A stretch of 64,000 nucleotides of DNA, from positions 1 to 64,000 of the forward strand of contig DIMG01000016.1 in the NCBI GenBank assembly GCA_002425415.1, in the 5' to 3' direction. Under the pieces are notes generated by a model. The model was not told where the DNA came from. It did no database searches and saw nothing but the letters and a program-made list of their open reading frames with translations. A program made the translations under genes and the position numbers. How positions within the stretch are numbered: position 1 is the first letter of the stretch; every line of letters starts with the position of its first letter. This DNA comes from Micavibrio sp. UBA5572. Lineage in GTDB: Bacteria; Pseudomonadota; Alphaproteobacteria; Micavibrionales; Micavibrionaceae. Shown here piece by piece: positions 25,927 through 33,528 of this stretch.

Positions 25927-25994
25927 TTTGTGACATCGTCACTGAGCTCCTAACGTAGTTTTCCTACGTGTTGTCGCAGGTTCTTTGTCACAAA
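25927..25994. promoter_or_regulatory. Nested inverted repeat upstream of the Flp pilin gene
   Basis: A perfect 9-bp outer stem (TTTGTGACA / TGTCACAAA) encloses 50 bases that contain an inner perfect 6-bp stem (ACGTAG / CTACGT) with a 5-base loop. As RNA it would form a closed structure with a large internal loop; as DNA the outer arms could be operator half-sites. It ends 110 bases before the pilin start. Confidence 0.45.
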
Positions 25995-26104
25995 ATTATT
26001 TGCTTTGACTATAGTTTTGAGGTTTGTATGTTGTCTTTTATGCAATGTTAACATCTCGGAAAGGGGTGTTTGATACACTGGTTCTTACTGGGAAAGGTGT
26101 AAAC

Positions 26105-26281
26105 ATGCCCTTATTGTTAAAACATATTCGTTTGTGGATGAGTCAGGACGATGGTGCAACCGCCGTTGAGTATGGCTTGATTGTTGCTGGTATTGCTTTG
26201 GCTGTTTCTGTTGCCGTGTTCACAGTAGGTGGAAATATTGTCGATTTATTGGATAATCTGACATCTTTCCTTGAATCCTAA
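26105..26281 (+). CDS. Flp/Fap-type (type IVb) pilin
   Basis: A 58-residue prepilin subunit for tight-adherence (Tad) pili. The pattern is diagnostic: charged leader, then DDGATAVEYGLIVAGIALAV, with cleavage after the Gly of DDG (G^ATAVEYGLI, Glu at +5 and Tyr at +6). A 25-residue hydrophobic helix and short tail follow. A longer frame to 26024 has no support; the ATG at 26105 is preceded by AAAGGTG. No tad/cpa assembly genes are adjacent, so the machinery must be encoded elsewhere. The leader contains the nested inverted repeat. Confidence 0.9.
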   Translation: MPLLLKHIRLWMSQDDGATAVEYGLIVAGIALAVSVAVFTVGGNIVDLLDNLTSFLES

Positions 26282-26424
26282 GAATCCTAAGCTTTATTGA
26301 TCCTCATTTTTTATGGTTTTTCAAATATCTCATAACAGTATTTTTATGAGGGCTGGAAAGATGTGATTTTTGTGCCATATATATCCGTGTAGTTTTTATT
26401 TTTTAAATATGAGAAGGGTCTCCT

Positions 26425-26679
26425 ATGAAACAAAATGTTGGAAAAATTGACCGGATTGTCCGTGTTGTTGCGGGGGTGGGGCTTTTGTCTCTATTCTTTA
26501 TCCTTGAAGGGGATCTTCATTGGATCGGTTTGATTGGATTGGTGCCTTTGGCAACGGCCGCTATGGGCTGGTGTCCGATGTATTGTCCGTTGAAAATCAG
26601 CACGGTTTGTGTGGGTGAAGGTGGGAAATCCTGTTGCGGTGGTGGAGCTTGTAAAACAGGGGACGCGCCAAAAGAATAA
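26425..26679 (+). CDS. DUF2892 small membrane protein
   Basis: An 84-residue protein with the DUF2892 signature: MKQNVGKIDRIVRVVAGVGLL at the start, two hydrophobic helices, and the GWCPMYCPLKISTV motif ending in a Cys-rich tail (SCCGGGACKTG). Members often accompany rhodanese or sulfur genes (the YgaP membrane part is one). The function is unknown beyond membrane insertion. AAGGGTC precedes the ATG. Confidence 0.85.
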   Translation: MKQNVGKIDRIVRVVAGVGLLSLFFILEGDLHWIGLIGLVPLATAAMGWCPMYCPLKISTVCVGEGGKSCCGGGACKTGDAPKE

Positions 26680-26692
26680 ACAACAAGACTAC

Positions 26693-27091
26693 TCAGTATT
26701 GGCTGATTTGTTTATCGTCTTGTTTCGGAGTGGTTTGCCATTTGGTGATCGCTCCGTTTTCAATCTGGATTTCGGTGGGTTCCAATTTTCCGTTAAATAT
26801 CGGGTAGACCCAGACTTCCGAATTTATGCCTGTTTTTGTGACTGTTTGCGGTTGGCCGAAAGTTTTTATGAGTTGTTGTGCAGGCATGCCCGCCCAAATG
26901 GTTTCCACGATGGTGTCATCTTGTTGGTCAGGGGTGTCGCGTGCGTGTGGTGGATTGTTTATATCAAAACTTCCCATGTCAACGCTTCCGCCAAACGCTT
27001 TTTTAAGAGCGCGTTTGATAATAAAAAACATCAAGGCCATTAACCAGCCTGCAATCAGGCCTTTGAGCCAACGGGAAAGAAAAATCAACAT
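26693..27091 (-). CDS. Membrane-anchored SmpA/BamE-like hypothetical protein
   Basis: A 132-residue protein with one N-terminal membrane helix (LIAGWLMALMFFIIKRALKK), a linker rich in Asp/Asn/Pro, and a small domain IWAGMPAQQLIKTFGQPQTV, then EVWVYPIFN and IQIENGAITKWQ. The G-M-x-x-x-x-L-x-x-x-F-G-x-P pattern and following strands recall the SmpA/OmlA fold that mediates weak protein-protein contacts. The match is by pattern, so family membership is tentative. It follows lepA on the same strand by 39 bases and probably shares its transcript. Confidence 0.6.
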   Translation of the reverse strand: MLIFLSRWLKGLIAGWLMALMFFIIKRALKKAFGGSVDMGSFDINNPPHARDTPDQQDDTIVETIWAGMPAQQLIKTFGQPQTVTKTGINSEVWVYPIFNGKLEPTEIQIENGAITKWQTTPKQDDKQISQY

Positions 27092-27130
27092 GGCGTGTAA
27101 CCTAAGCCGGATTCATCCGGCATCCAGTTC

Positions 27131-28957
27131 TTATTTCTCATCGCCCATTTTCAGGGCGGCGATAAAGGCGGATTGTGGAATTTCAACATTGCCGAATTGA
27201 CGCATTTTCTTTTTTCCCTCTTTTTGTTTGTCGAGGAGTTTGCGTTTACGGGTAATGTCTCCCCCATAACATTTTGCTGTAACATCTTTGCGCATTGCTG
27301 AGACGTCTTCGCGCGCCATGATTTTTCCGCCGATTGTGGCTTGAATGGCAATCTTGAAAAGTTGGCGCGGAATCAGGTCTTTGAGGCGTTCGCATATATG
27401 CCGTCCGCGCCGTTCGGCTTGAGATCTGTGGACGATCATGGCAAGCGCATCAACTGGTTCCTGATTGACCATGACTTCCATTTTGACCAGATCACCCGCG
27501 CGGAAATCTTCCAGAAGGTAATCAAAGCTGGCATAGCCGCGCGAGATGGATTTTAAACGGTCATAAAAATCAAAAACAATTTCGTTAAGCGGCAGGCGGT
27601 ATTCAATCATTGCCCTTGACCCGACATAGGACAGGTTGATTTGTTCACCGCGCCGTTCTTCACAAAGCTTAAGCAATCCACCAAGATATTCGTCAGGAGT
27701 CAGAATGGTGGCTTTGATCCACGGTTCACGAATTTCCTTGATGCGTTGGACTTCCGGCATGTCAACGGGGTTGTAAATTTCGCGTGCGCTGCCGTCGGTT
27801 AAGTCAACTTGATAAACCACACTCGGGGCTGTGGGGATCAGGTCAAGGTCAAATTCACGGTCAAGGCGTTCTTGAATGATCTCCATGTGGAGCAGTCCCA
27901 AAAATCCGCACCGGAATCCCATGCCAAGGGCTTGGGAGCTTTCTTGTTCGTAATGCATAGAGGCATCGTTCAGTGCTAGTTTCCCTAAGCAGTCACGCAG
28001 TTTTTCAAATTCGGAACTGTCAATCGGGAAGAGCGAGCAGAACACCATCGGAATAGATGGTTTGAAACCCGCCAATGGTTTGACCTTATCGGCATGGCGA
28101 TCTTCGGTGATGGTATCCCCAACTTTGGTTTCCGATATTTCTTTGATGGCTGCTGTGATAAAACCCATTTCACCGGGTCCCAATTCATCAATGACAATAT
28201 GTTTGGGGGTGAATATTCCGACGCGTTCGATCTCGCGGGTTGCGCCTGTGCCCATAAATCGTACTTTCATGCCTTTTCTTAGGTAGCCGTCAATGACTCG
28301 AACTAGAATGACCACGCCCAAATAGGCATCGTACCATGAGTCCACCAGTAAGGCTTTGGTCGGTGTGTCCGCTTGGCCTTTGGGGGCGGGTAGGCGTTTG
28401 TGAATGGCCTCCAGCAGTTGTTCGATATTCAGGCCGCTTTTTCCTGATACGCAGATGGCATCAGAGGCATCGATTCCGATGACGTCTTCTATTTGTTCTT
28501 TGACCCGTTCTACATCTGCCGCAGGCAGGTCGATTTTATTAATAACGGGGATGATTTCGTGGTTGTTTTCGATGGCTTGGTACACATTTGCCAGTGTTTG
28601 TGCTTCAACGCCTTGTGTGGCATCCACAACCAGCAATGAGCCTTCACATGATGCCAGTGAACGCGAGACTTCATAAGTGAAGTCCACATGTCCTGGTGTA
28701 TCCATCAAATTATACTGATAGGTTATGCCGTCTTCGGCTTTGTAGTTCAGGCGAACCGTTTGAGCCTTGATCGTAATGCCGCGTTCGCGTTCGATATCCA
28801 TGTTATCGAGCACTTGTTCTTTCATCTCGCGGATGGTTAGTCCTTCGCAGGATTGAATCAGGCGGTCAGCCAGAGTCGATTTTCCATGGTCAATATGGGC
28901 GATAATCGCAAAGTTGCGAATTTTGTCTAAAGTGGTTTTAGGCGGTGTGGTTGTCAT
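27131..28957 (-). CDS. lepA: Elongation factor 4 (LepA)
   Basis: A 608-residue ribosome-associated GTPase. The G domain shows AHIDHGKST (G1), the RGITIKAQT switch region, DTPGHVDF (G3) and NKIDLP (G4). The LepA-specific C-terminal domain ends with KCYGGDITRKRKLLDKQKEGKKKM, which contacts tRNA in the ribosomal A site by family knowledge. A longer in-frame start is a TTG at 28993; I chose the ATG at 28957, preceded by GAAGGGG, because it matches usual LepA length. Confidence 0.96.
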   Translation of the reverse strand: MTTTPPKTTLDKIRNFAIIAHIDHGKSTLADRLIQSCEGLTIREMKEQVLDNMDIERERGITIKAQTVRLNYKAEDGITYQYNLMDTPGHVDFTYEVSRSLASCEGSLLVVDATQGVEAQTLANVYQAIENNHEIIPVINKIDLPAADVERVKEQIEDVIGIDASDAICVSGKSGLNIEQLLEAIHKRLPAPKGQADTPTKALLVDSWYDAYLGVVILVRVIDGYLRKGMKVRFMGTGATREIERVGIFTPKHIVIDELGPGEMGFITAAIKEISETKVGDTITEDRHADKVKPLAGFKPSIPMVFCSLFPIDSSEFEKLRDCLGKLALNDASMHYEQESSQALGMGFRCGFLGLLHMEIIQERLDREFDLDLIPTAPSVVYQVDLTDGSAREIYNPVDMPEVQRIKEIREPWIKATILTPDEYLGGLLKLCEERRGEQINLSYVGSRAMIEYRLPLNEIVFDFYDRLKSISRGYASFDYLLEDFRAGDLVKMEVMVNQEPVDALAMIVHRSQAERRGRHICERLKDLIPRQLFKIAIQATIGGKIMAREDVSAMRKDVTAKCYGGDITRKRKLLDKQKEGKKKMRQFGNVEIPQSAFIAALKMGDEK

Positions 28958-29028
28958 AGCCCCTTCAATAGGGGGTTTTACGCCATTTTTCAATGGTTAT
29001 TTCGGTTTCAACCTTGAATTCCGCCAGA

Positions 29029-30909
29029 TTATAAATTCGTTAGATGGAGATGAGGGGGCGGTGTTCCAGCCGCATTCCCTTTTCCGTTACAAGATGTGTC
29101 CTCATCTTTTTGTTGTCCACAGGCGGTGCCTTGCCATGTTGCGGAGAGGGCGCTTTGTGGAGGGGGTGCAGATGTCTTAATTTTCTGGACTGGGGTGTGC
29201 CGATGGGATGGGGTGTTCTCCGCATGGGTGGTGTCATTGAACGTCGATGTGATATGTATTGCCGCTAAGGCCGCAGTTGCGAAGCCCGTTGTTGCAAAGG
29301 TGCGCTCCCGATTTCCAAACAGGGTTTGTCCGAGTGATCTTAATCCATCAGAGATTCCCGAAGCCACGTTCTTTGCAAGAGTTCCAAGACCTGAGAAAAA
29401 TGATCTAAAACCAGAGGTTTTTTCACTTTGGCTTGGTGGGATGGATTTTTGCTCATTTTCCATTTCTTGTGCCAATCTATCAATGGAAGATTCGTATTGT
29501 GGTGTTAGTCCTGCCGCGAGAATCCGTTTGTGAGCTATCCAAATGCTTTGACGCGTATCATTCATATAGGCTTCGAGATCTTGGCGATGATTGGTATCTT
29601 GTCCGCTTTTTCTTAATTCTTTTAATTCTTTCAATGCGGCTTCGCGGTCATCCAACATCGCATGGATACCAATAGTGTTTAAAAATTCCGGTTCGCTCTT
29701 TTGGGCTATCGATAGAAAGGATTGGACTTCTTCCTGAAGCGAGGAAATCGTTTCGTTCATATCAGCAGGAATCTCTGTCCATTCTGCTTGTTCATCGACA
29801 GGCTCTTTTGCTCCTGAAGTCGGATTTTCTGGCGGTGGAGATGGATCCGAAGGGGGCTGTTTTTTTTGAACAGTGGCAGGTGTTTGCTCCGCCGTTGCTT
29901 GGGCAGTGGCCTCCAGCGTTCCTTTAAGTTTTTCTTCTGTTTGTTGCCTATATTGTTTCAGTGTGTCGAGATGCGTTCCCAAAAAGTTAATCACGTCATC
30001 ATCTCTTCTCGCGAAGGTGAAAGCGTTTATTCTTTGTTCAGTTCTCGAAATTGCTTGATCGAATACTGTGTAAAATGATTCAGGGCGATTTTGTTGGAAA
30101 ACCCCCATTTGGGTGGTTTCGGCGAGTTTTTTGGCTGCTTGGGCTTCTTTGAGTAAGTCACCTAATTCGGTTTCTGACATTAAGGATCTTATGTTCGAAA
30201 ATCTTGAATCCGGGGTTTCTTGTGCCTGTTGTGGCGCAGGGTGTGTGTGTACCTTTTGAACAGGTGTCTGTGTTGGGGTAGGGTAAAGACCTAGTATTGG
30301 TTGTTGTTCTTGGGTGTCTACTGAAGTATCAGTACCCCAGTCTAATGTGGGGAAGGGAATGTTTTCTACGGCAGCGTGCTCTGGATTTATGCCTGCGGCT
30401 TTGAGATGGGCAGCGTCACTCTCACTGAGAATAGCGGAAGGGGCAATTTGTTCCATTTTTTGTTGAAGTGCGCTATCGGCACGTTCTTGAAAATTCATGA
30501 TCGCCTTTTGGGTGCGGTTTACGCCCTTTTCTCTTTCAGTCTCAGCGCGGATCAGGGTTGCGTTATGAGTATGAGCCCCTTCTAATTCTTTTCTTGCGGT
30601 TTCGGAATCCATCTTTTTAAGAAAAGTTTCTAATTGTTTTTGGGCACGAGACAAAGATGCGGATATCTCAATGTCTTGTTCGGCAATGGCTTTTAATTTT
30701 TCTGCTTCTTTTTCCAGAAATATTTTGTATTGATGGTGAGTAAAGTTAAGTCTGCCCTCTGACGTGGAGTCATCAAGTTGTTGCTCGAACTCGGTGTGGC
30801 GAGCCTTCAAACGGTTTATCGTTGCCAATTCGTTAAATGGGAGACGCGCTTCGCCAGTTTGCCGGTCGAGATCTGCATCAAATCTAGCATTTTCAGTGGG
30901 AGTTGACAT
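29029..30909 (-). CDS. Large hypothetical protein with coiled coil and Pro-rich linker
   Basis: A 626-residue protein of unknown family. Residues about 1-160 are a charged coiled coil (EFEQQLDDSTSEGRLNFTHH, FLEKEAEKLKAIAEQDIEIS). A Pro/Thr-rich linker follows, then a second helical region and another Pro-rich stretch (QKKQPPSDPSPPPENPTSG). A segment SGFRSFFSGLGTLAKNVASG precedes a weakly hydrophobic helix TTGFATAALAAIHI near residue 560. The C-terminus is Thr/His/Pro-rich. There is no signal peptide. ATG at 30909 has AAAGGAATGTGTG upstream. It is the last of four consecutive unknown genes and has its own apparent promoter. Confidence 0.6.
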   Translation of the reverse strand: MSTPTENARFDADLDRQTGEARLPFNELATINRLKARHTEFEQQLDDSTSEGRLNFTHHQYKIFLEKEAEKLKAIAEQDIEISASLSRAQKQLETFLKKMDSETARKELEGAHTHNATLIRAETEREKGVNRTQKAIMNFQERADSALQQKMEQIAPSAILSESDAAHLKAAGINPEHAAVENIPFPTLDWGTDTSVDTQEQQPILGLYPTPTQTPVQKVHTHPAPQQAQETPDSRFSNIRSLMSETELGDLLKEAQAAKKLAETTQMGVFQQNRPESFYTVFDQAISRTEQRINAFTFARRDDDVINFLGTHLDTLKQYRQQTEEKLKGTLEATAQATAEQTPATVQKKQPPSDPSPPPENPTSGAKEPVDEQAEWTEIPADMNETISSLQEEVQSFLSIAQKSEPEFLNTIGIHAMLDDREAALKELKELRKSGQDTNHRQDLEAYMNDTRQSIWIAHKRILAAGLTPQYESSIDRLAQEMENEQKSIPPSQSEKTSGFRSFFSGLGTLAKNVASGISDGLRSLGQTLFGNRERTFATTGFATAALAAIHITSTFNDTTHAENTPSHRHTPVQKIKTSAPPPQSALSATWQGTACGQQKDEDTSCNGKGNAAGTPPPHLHLTNL

Positions 30910-31008
30910 CACACATTCCTTTATCTCTATACACTTGCCGCATCGATGAATTGATTGTTCGGTCTGTTTTTTATTGCCGATTATTTCTTTATTTCATCGC
31001 TTTAGTGT

Positions 31009-31038
31009 ATTATGCCACATTTGCGCCACAATTTGCAA
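31009..31038 (-). promoter_or_regulatory. Sigma70-type promoter for the 626-residue gene
   Basis: On the minus strand TTGCAA (31033-31038) and CATAAT (31009-31014) are separated by 18 bases, about 100 bases upstream of the ATG at 30909. The match is moderate and the assignment is inferred. Confidence 0.45.
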
Positions 31039-31067
31039 GTTTTTCAGGATATTGGTCGTGCGCGCTT

Positions 31068-31085
31068 TTGTACAAACTTGTACAA
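31068..31085. promoter_or_regulatory. Two TTGTACAA palindromes one helical turn apart
   Basis: Identical 8-base palindromes TTGTACAA at 31068-31075 and 31078-31085, centre-to-centre 10 bp, so both face the same side of the helix. They lie about 30 bases upstream of the predicted -35 element of the 626-residue gene. This is a typical layout for a cooperative dimeric regulator. Confidence 0.45.
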
Positions 31086-31112
31086 ATTAAAAACCCCCGC
31101 CGAAGCGGGGGT
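31086..31112 (-). terminator. Rho-independent terminator of the 349-residue gene
   Basis: A perfect 8-bp GC-rich stem (ACCCCCGC / GCGGGGGT) with a CGAA loop. Read on the minus strand it is followed by TTTTTAA. It lies 5 bases beyond the stop of the gene at 31118. Confidence 0.85.
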
Positions 31113-31117
31113 GAGTG

Positions 31118-32167
31118 TTAATTCAAGTTAAGGGCGGGTTCTCGGGTTGATGTGTATTTATCCGGAGTGGTCTTGGCTTCGGCTTTGATTCTTTCGATTA
31201 AGGCATCAGTTGCTTTTTTGCCTTCTCCAGTAATAAGGCGGGCTTCAATTGCGGCCAATTCCGTCCCACTGAGGTTTTTAGGATCTCCATCAATTTTGGA
31301 GGCTCCTGTTATGACTTGTTCAGCAGCTTTGGGGTCTTTTAACCCTATGTCTTTGGCTGCAGTTTTTGCAATTTCGACTGCTCTGGATGTTCCAACAATT
31401 ACGGGAGAAGTCGATTCTGATCCGGTATTAGAACCAGATGTTTGTTGTTCTGGTTGTGTTTTTCCAATCTCACCTGTATTTTTAATAAGCAAAGATGCCT
31501 TCTCAATTGCTTCTACAGAATATGCAGAAACATCTCCAAGAGCCCTATTCGTTGCTCCTATAACTTGCCTTTCTGCACTCTCAGGATTTATTTCTTGGGG
31601 GGCATTTTTCAGCTTTGTGTGTTTTACATCGCGGACATTATCAGTTGCCATACGGATTTCTTCATCAAATTTGGTGATGTATTCGTCCATTCCGTCTACA
31701 CCGATAGCGCGCAGGAAAGAGCACACTGCCCGACCAATTCCAGCAAAGCCAATTGAACTTTTCATACCGCCAGCTTCCATACCAAATAGTGTATCAATTT
31801 GGTTTTTGAGTGCGGAACGCTCATCATTGGCTGTACTTGTTAGAAGTTGTAATGTTTGATCGCCGGCTAACTTACCAAGTTCTTGTTGGTTCTTAATCAG
31901 TTGTGCTCTCGTCTCAGGAGCAATTTTGGCAAAGGCTTTGCCGAATTCTGTCGTTTCATCCAGAATTCCTGCTTGTGTAGCAACCCTAACAACTTTTAAC
32001 TGTGCTTGCTTTTGAGCTTCACGATTAGCCGCATTGCCATTTTTTTCGGCGGTTTGAGAGGCTCTGCGCCATTCGTTGATTGCCTGCTCAAGTTGCAACA
32101 TTCCGATGCTTGTGTTGTCGGAGCCTCCGGTACTAGCAGCAGGATTTGGACTTTTTTGTTGAGCCAT
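31118..32167 (-). CDS. Hypothetical protein, Ala/Thr-rich, helical
   Basis: A 349-residue protein I do not recognise. It has an N-terminal helical half (MLQLEQAINEWRRASQTAEK, then LDETTEFGKAFAKIAPETRA) and a Gly-containing mildly hydrophobic centre (SSIGFAGIGRAVCSFLRAIG). A low-complexity Ser/Thr/Gly linker follows at about residues 235-255 and a helical C-terminus (VEIAKTAAKDIGLKDPKAAE). No signal peptide or clear membrane helix. AAGGAGAG gives a strong ribosome site 7 bases before the ATG. It has its own terminator and a direct repeat upstream. Confidence 0.6.
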   Translation of the reverse strand: MAQQKSPNPAASTGGSDNTSIGMLQLEQAINEWRRASQTAEKNGNAANREAQKQAQLKVVRVATQAGILDETTEFGKAFAKIAPETRAQLIKNQQELGKLAGDQTLQLLTSTANDERSALKNQIDTLFGMEAGGMKSSIGFAGIGRAVCSFLRAIGVDGMDEYITKFDEEIRMATDNVRDVKHTKLKNAPQEINPESAERQVIGATNRALGDVSAYSVEAIEKASLLIKNTGEIGKTQPEQQTSGSNTGSESTSPVIVGTSRAVEIAKTAAKDIGLKDPKAAEQVITGASKIDGDPKNLSGTELAAIEARLITGEGKKATDALIERIKAEAKTTPDKYTSTREPALNLN

Positions 32168-32183
32168 TTTACACTCTCCTTAA

Positions 32184-32215
32184 ATTATTATTACCGTTAA
32201 CTTATTATTATCGTT
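32184..32215. repeat. Direct repeat upstream of the 349-residue gene
   Basis: TTATTATTACCGTT at 32185-32198 and TTATTATTATCGTT at 32202-32215, 13 of 14 identical with 17-bp spacing, within 50 bases of the ATG at 32167. Possibly a regulator site or part of the promoter. Confidence 0.45.
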
Positions 32216-32285
32216 GTATAGTATGGATGATGCCTGAAATCTATATAAAGAGTCAAGTTTTCTAAACATAACATTTTATATGCTA

Positions 32286-33437
32286 TTATGGTTTTAGAAC
32301 TTGTTCTGCTACGAAAGTTGCGGCCTCGGGACTGCGCCCAACCTCTCTGTTTTGAAGTATGTTGACCATATCTGCTTTAAATGTAGCAAGCTCTTCGGCA
32401 GAAGCAACATTACCAGCTGTAAATTCTTCTTCTCTTTTTACGGGGGCTTTTGTTGCGTCTTCCCATTTAATTGCTACCTGTTTTGCTTCCCATTCCTTTA
32501 AATACCCTTGCTGATATAGGGAACGAATGTTTGCACCGATCAATTCACCAGTTGTTTGTCCATTAGCCTTAGTGGCAGCTGTAGAGGTTAAACCTGTAGA
32601 TGACATGTCCACTGCTGGTGCGTTGCGAGCATCTGCTGTATACTTTTGGCGTTCATTATCTGCTGCTGCTGCTTCTGAAGCATCGGAAGCGGCCACGTTT
32701 TTCTTTATATTTCCCTGTAAGGCTTTTGCAATGCGATCTTCTGGATTCTGTTTTAGTGGCTCTTCTACCCAACGCTCTTTACCTAAGCCGCCGGTTGCTC
32801 CCATAATGAATTTTTTGCTGTTATAAATAATTCTCTCACCAAAGCTAAGGTTATTATCATTTTGGTCAGCAGGAGATTCCAAGCCATTGTAAAAAGTACC
32901 CGCAGCTAGAGCAACACTGCCTATCATCACTGCAGTTTTAAAACCTGAGGACTTAAGGGAGCCAGTTGAGAGTTGTTTGTTCATGTTGCGGAAATTTTCC
33001 GGACTAATCCGGTATCCTTGGTGTAGAGCATCTAAGGATTCTGCTGGGCTAAGCTTTCCTTCTTTAAGAGCAAGTTTTGTGTATTCTTTGGAGCCAGTAT
33101 GCTCTCTTAGTTTTCCAAGGGCGGTTGCTATTTCATTTTGAGTTGTTTGAGTCGGGGACATGTTGCCCATTACCCCTTTTCGCATATTACCAACCGAAGT
33201 AGCTGTATCTTTAGCAACTTCACTAAGCGATCTTTTTCTAGGATTTAATGCGGCTTCAAGGTCTTCTACGAGGACTCTTTGTGTCTGTTTAAAATCAGCG
33301 ATAACGCGAGCCTCTGTGCTTGAAATCTTTGGTTTTGTGGATTTTGCTATATTTTCAGCAGCATCTTCACCGTTTTTAATGGCTCTAGCTTCCTTAGCAC
33401 CCTTAACAATCTCTGCTATTTTTCTAAAAAACCCCAT
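32286..33437 (-). CDS. Hypothetical protein with central hydrophobic segment
   Basis: A 383-residue unknown protein. The N-terminus is an amphipathic helix (MGFFRKIAEIVKGAKEARAI). The middle contains FKTAVMIGSVALAAGTFYNG (about residues 165-185), the only clearly hydrophobic stretch. Ala/Asn/Asp-rich helices follow (SDASEAAAADNERQKYTADA). The ATG at 33437 overlaps the end of the leader GGAGAGTGTG, while a TTG start 12 bases earlier would destroy that site. Composition is lysine- and alanine-rich. It lies between two other unknown genes on the same strand. Confidence 0.6.
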   Translation of the reverse strand: MGFFRKIAEIVKGAKEARAIKNGEDAAENIAKSTKPKISSTEARVIADFKQTQRVLVEDLEAALNPRKRSLSEVAKDTATSVGNMRKGVMGNMSPTQTTQNEIATALGKLREHTGSKEYTKLALKEGKLSPAESLDALHQGYRISPENFRNMNKQLSTGSLKSSGFKTAVMIGSVALAAGTFYNGLESPADQNDNNLSFGERIIYNSKKFIMGATGGLGKERWVEEPLKQNPEDRIAKALQGNIKKNVAASDASEAAAADNERQKYTADARNAPAVDMSSTGLTSTAATKANGQTTGELIGANIRSLYQQGYLKEWEAKQVAIKWEDATKAPVKREEEFTAGNVASAEELATFKADMVNILQNREVGRSPEAATFVAEQVLKP

Positions 33438-33528
33438 CACACTCTCCAATTTTTATATGTTAATTGCATTTTATCATAGTCCTATTGATTTTTGCAAACT
33501 TTTATAGATATGTTTGCGAAATATATAT

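Larger units (their letters stand above)
25488..26104. other. 617-base intergenic region with terminator, tandem repeat and structured element
   Basis: No protein gene is convincing here. The left part (25488-25730) should contain the acnA promoter on the minus strand. Then come an orphan terminator (25824-25860), an exact 12-bp tandem duplication (25892-25915) and a nested inverted repeat (25927-25994). The Flp pilin leader fills the right end. The orphan terminator has no plus-strand gene before it, so a short untranslated RNA from about 25730 to 25860 is possible. Confidence 0.5.
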
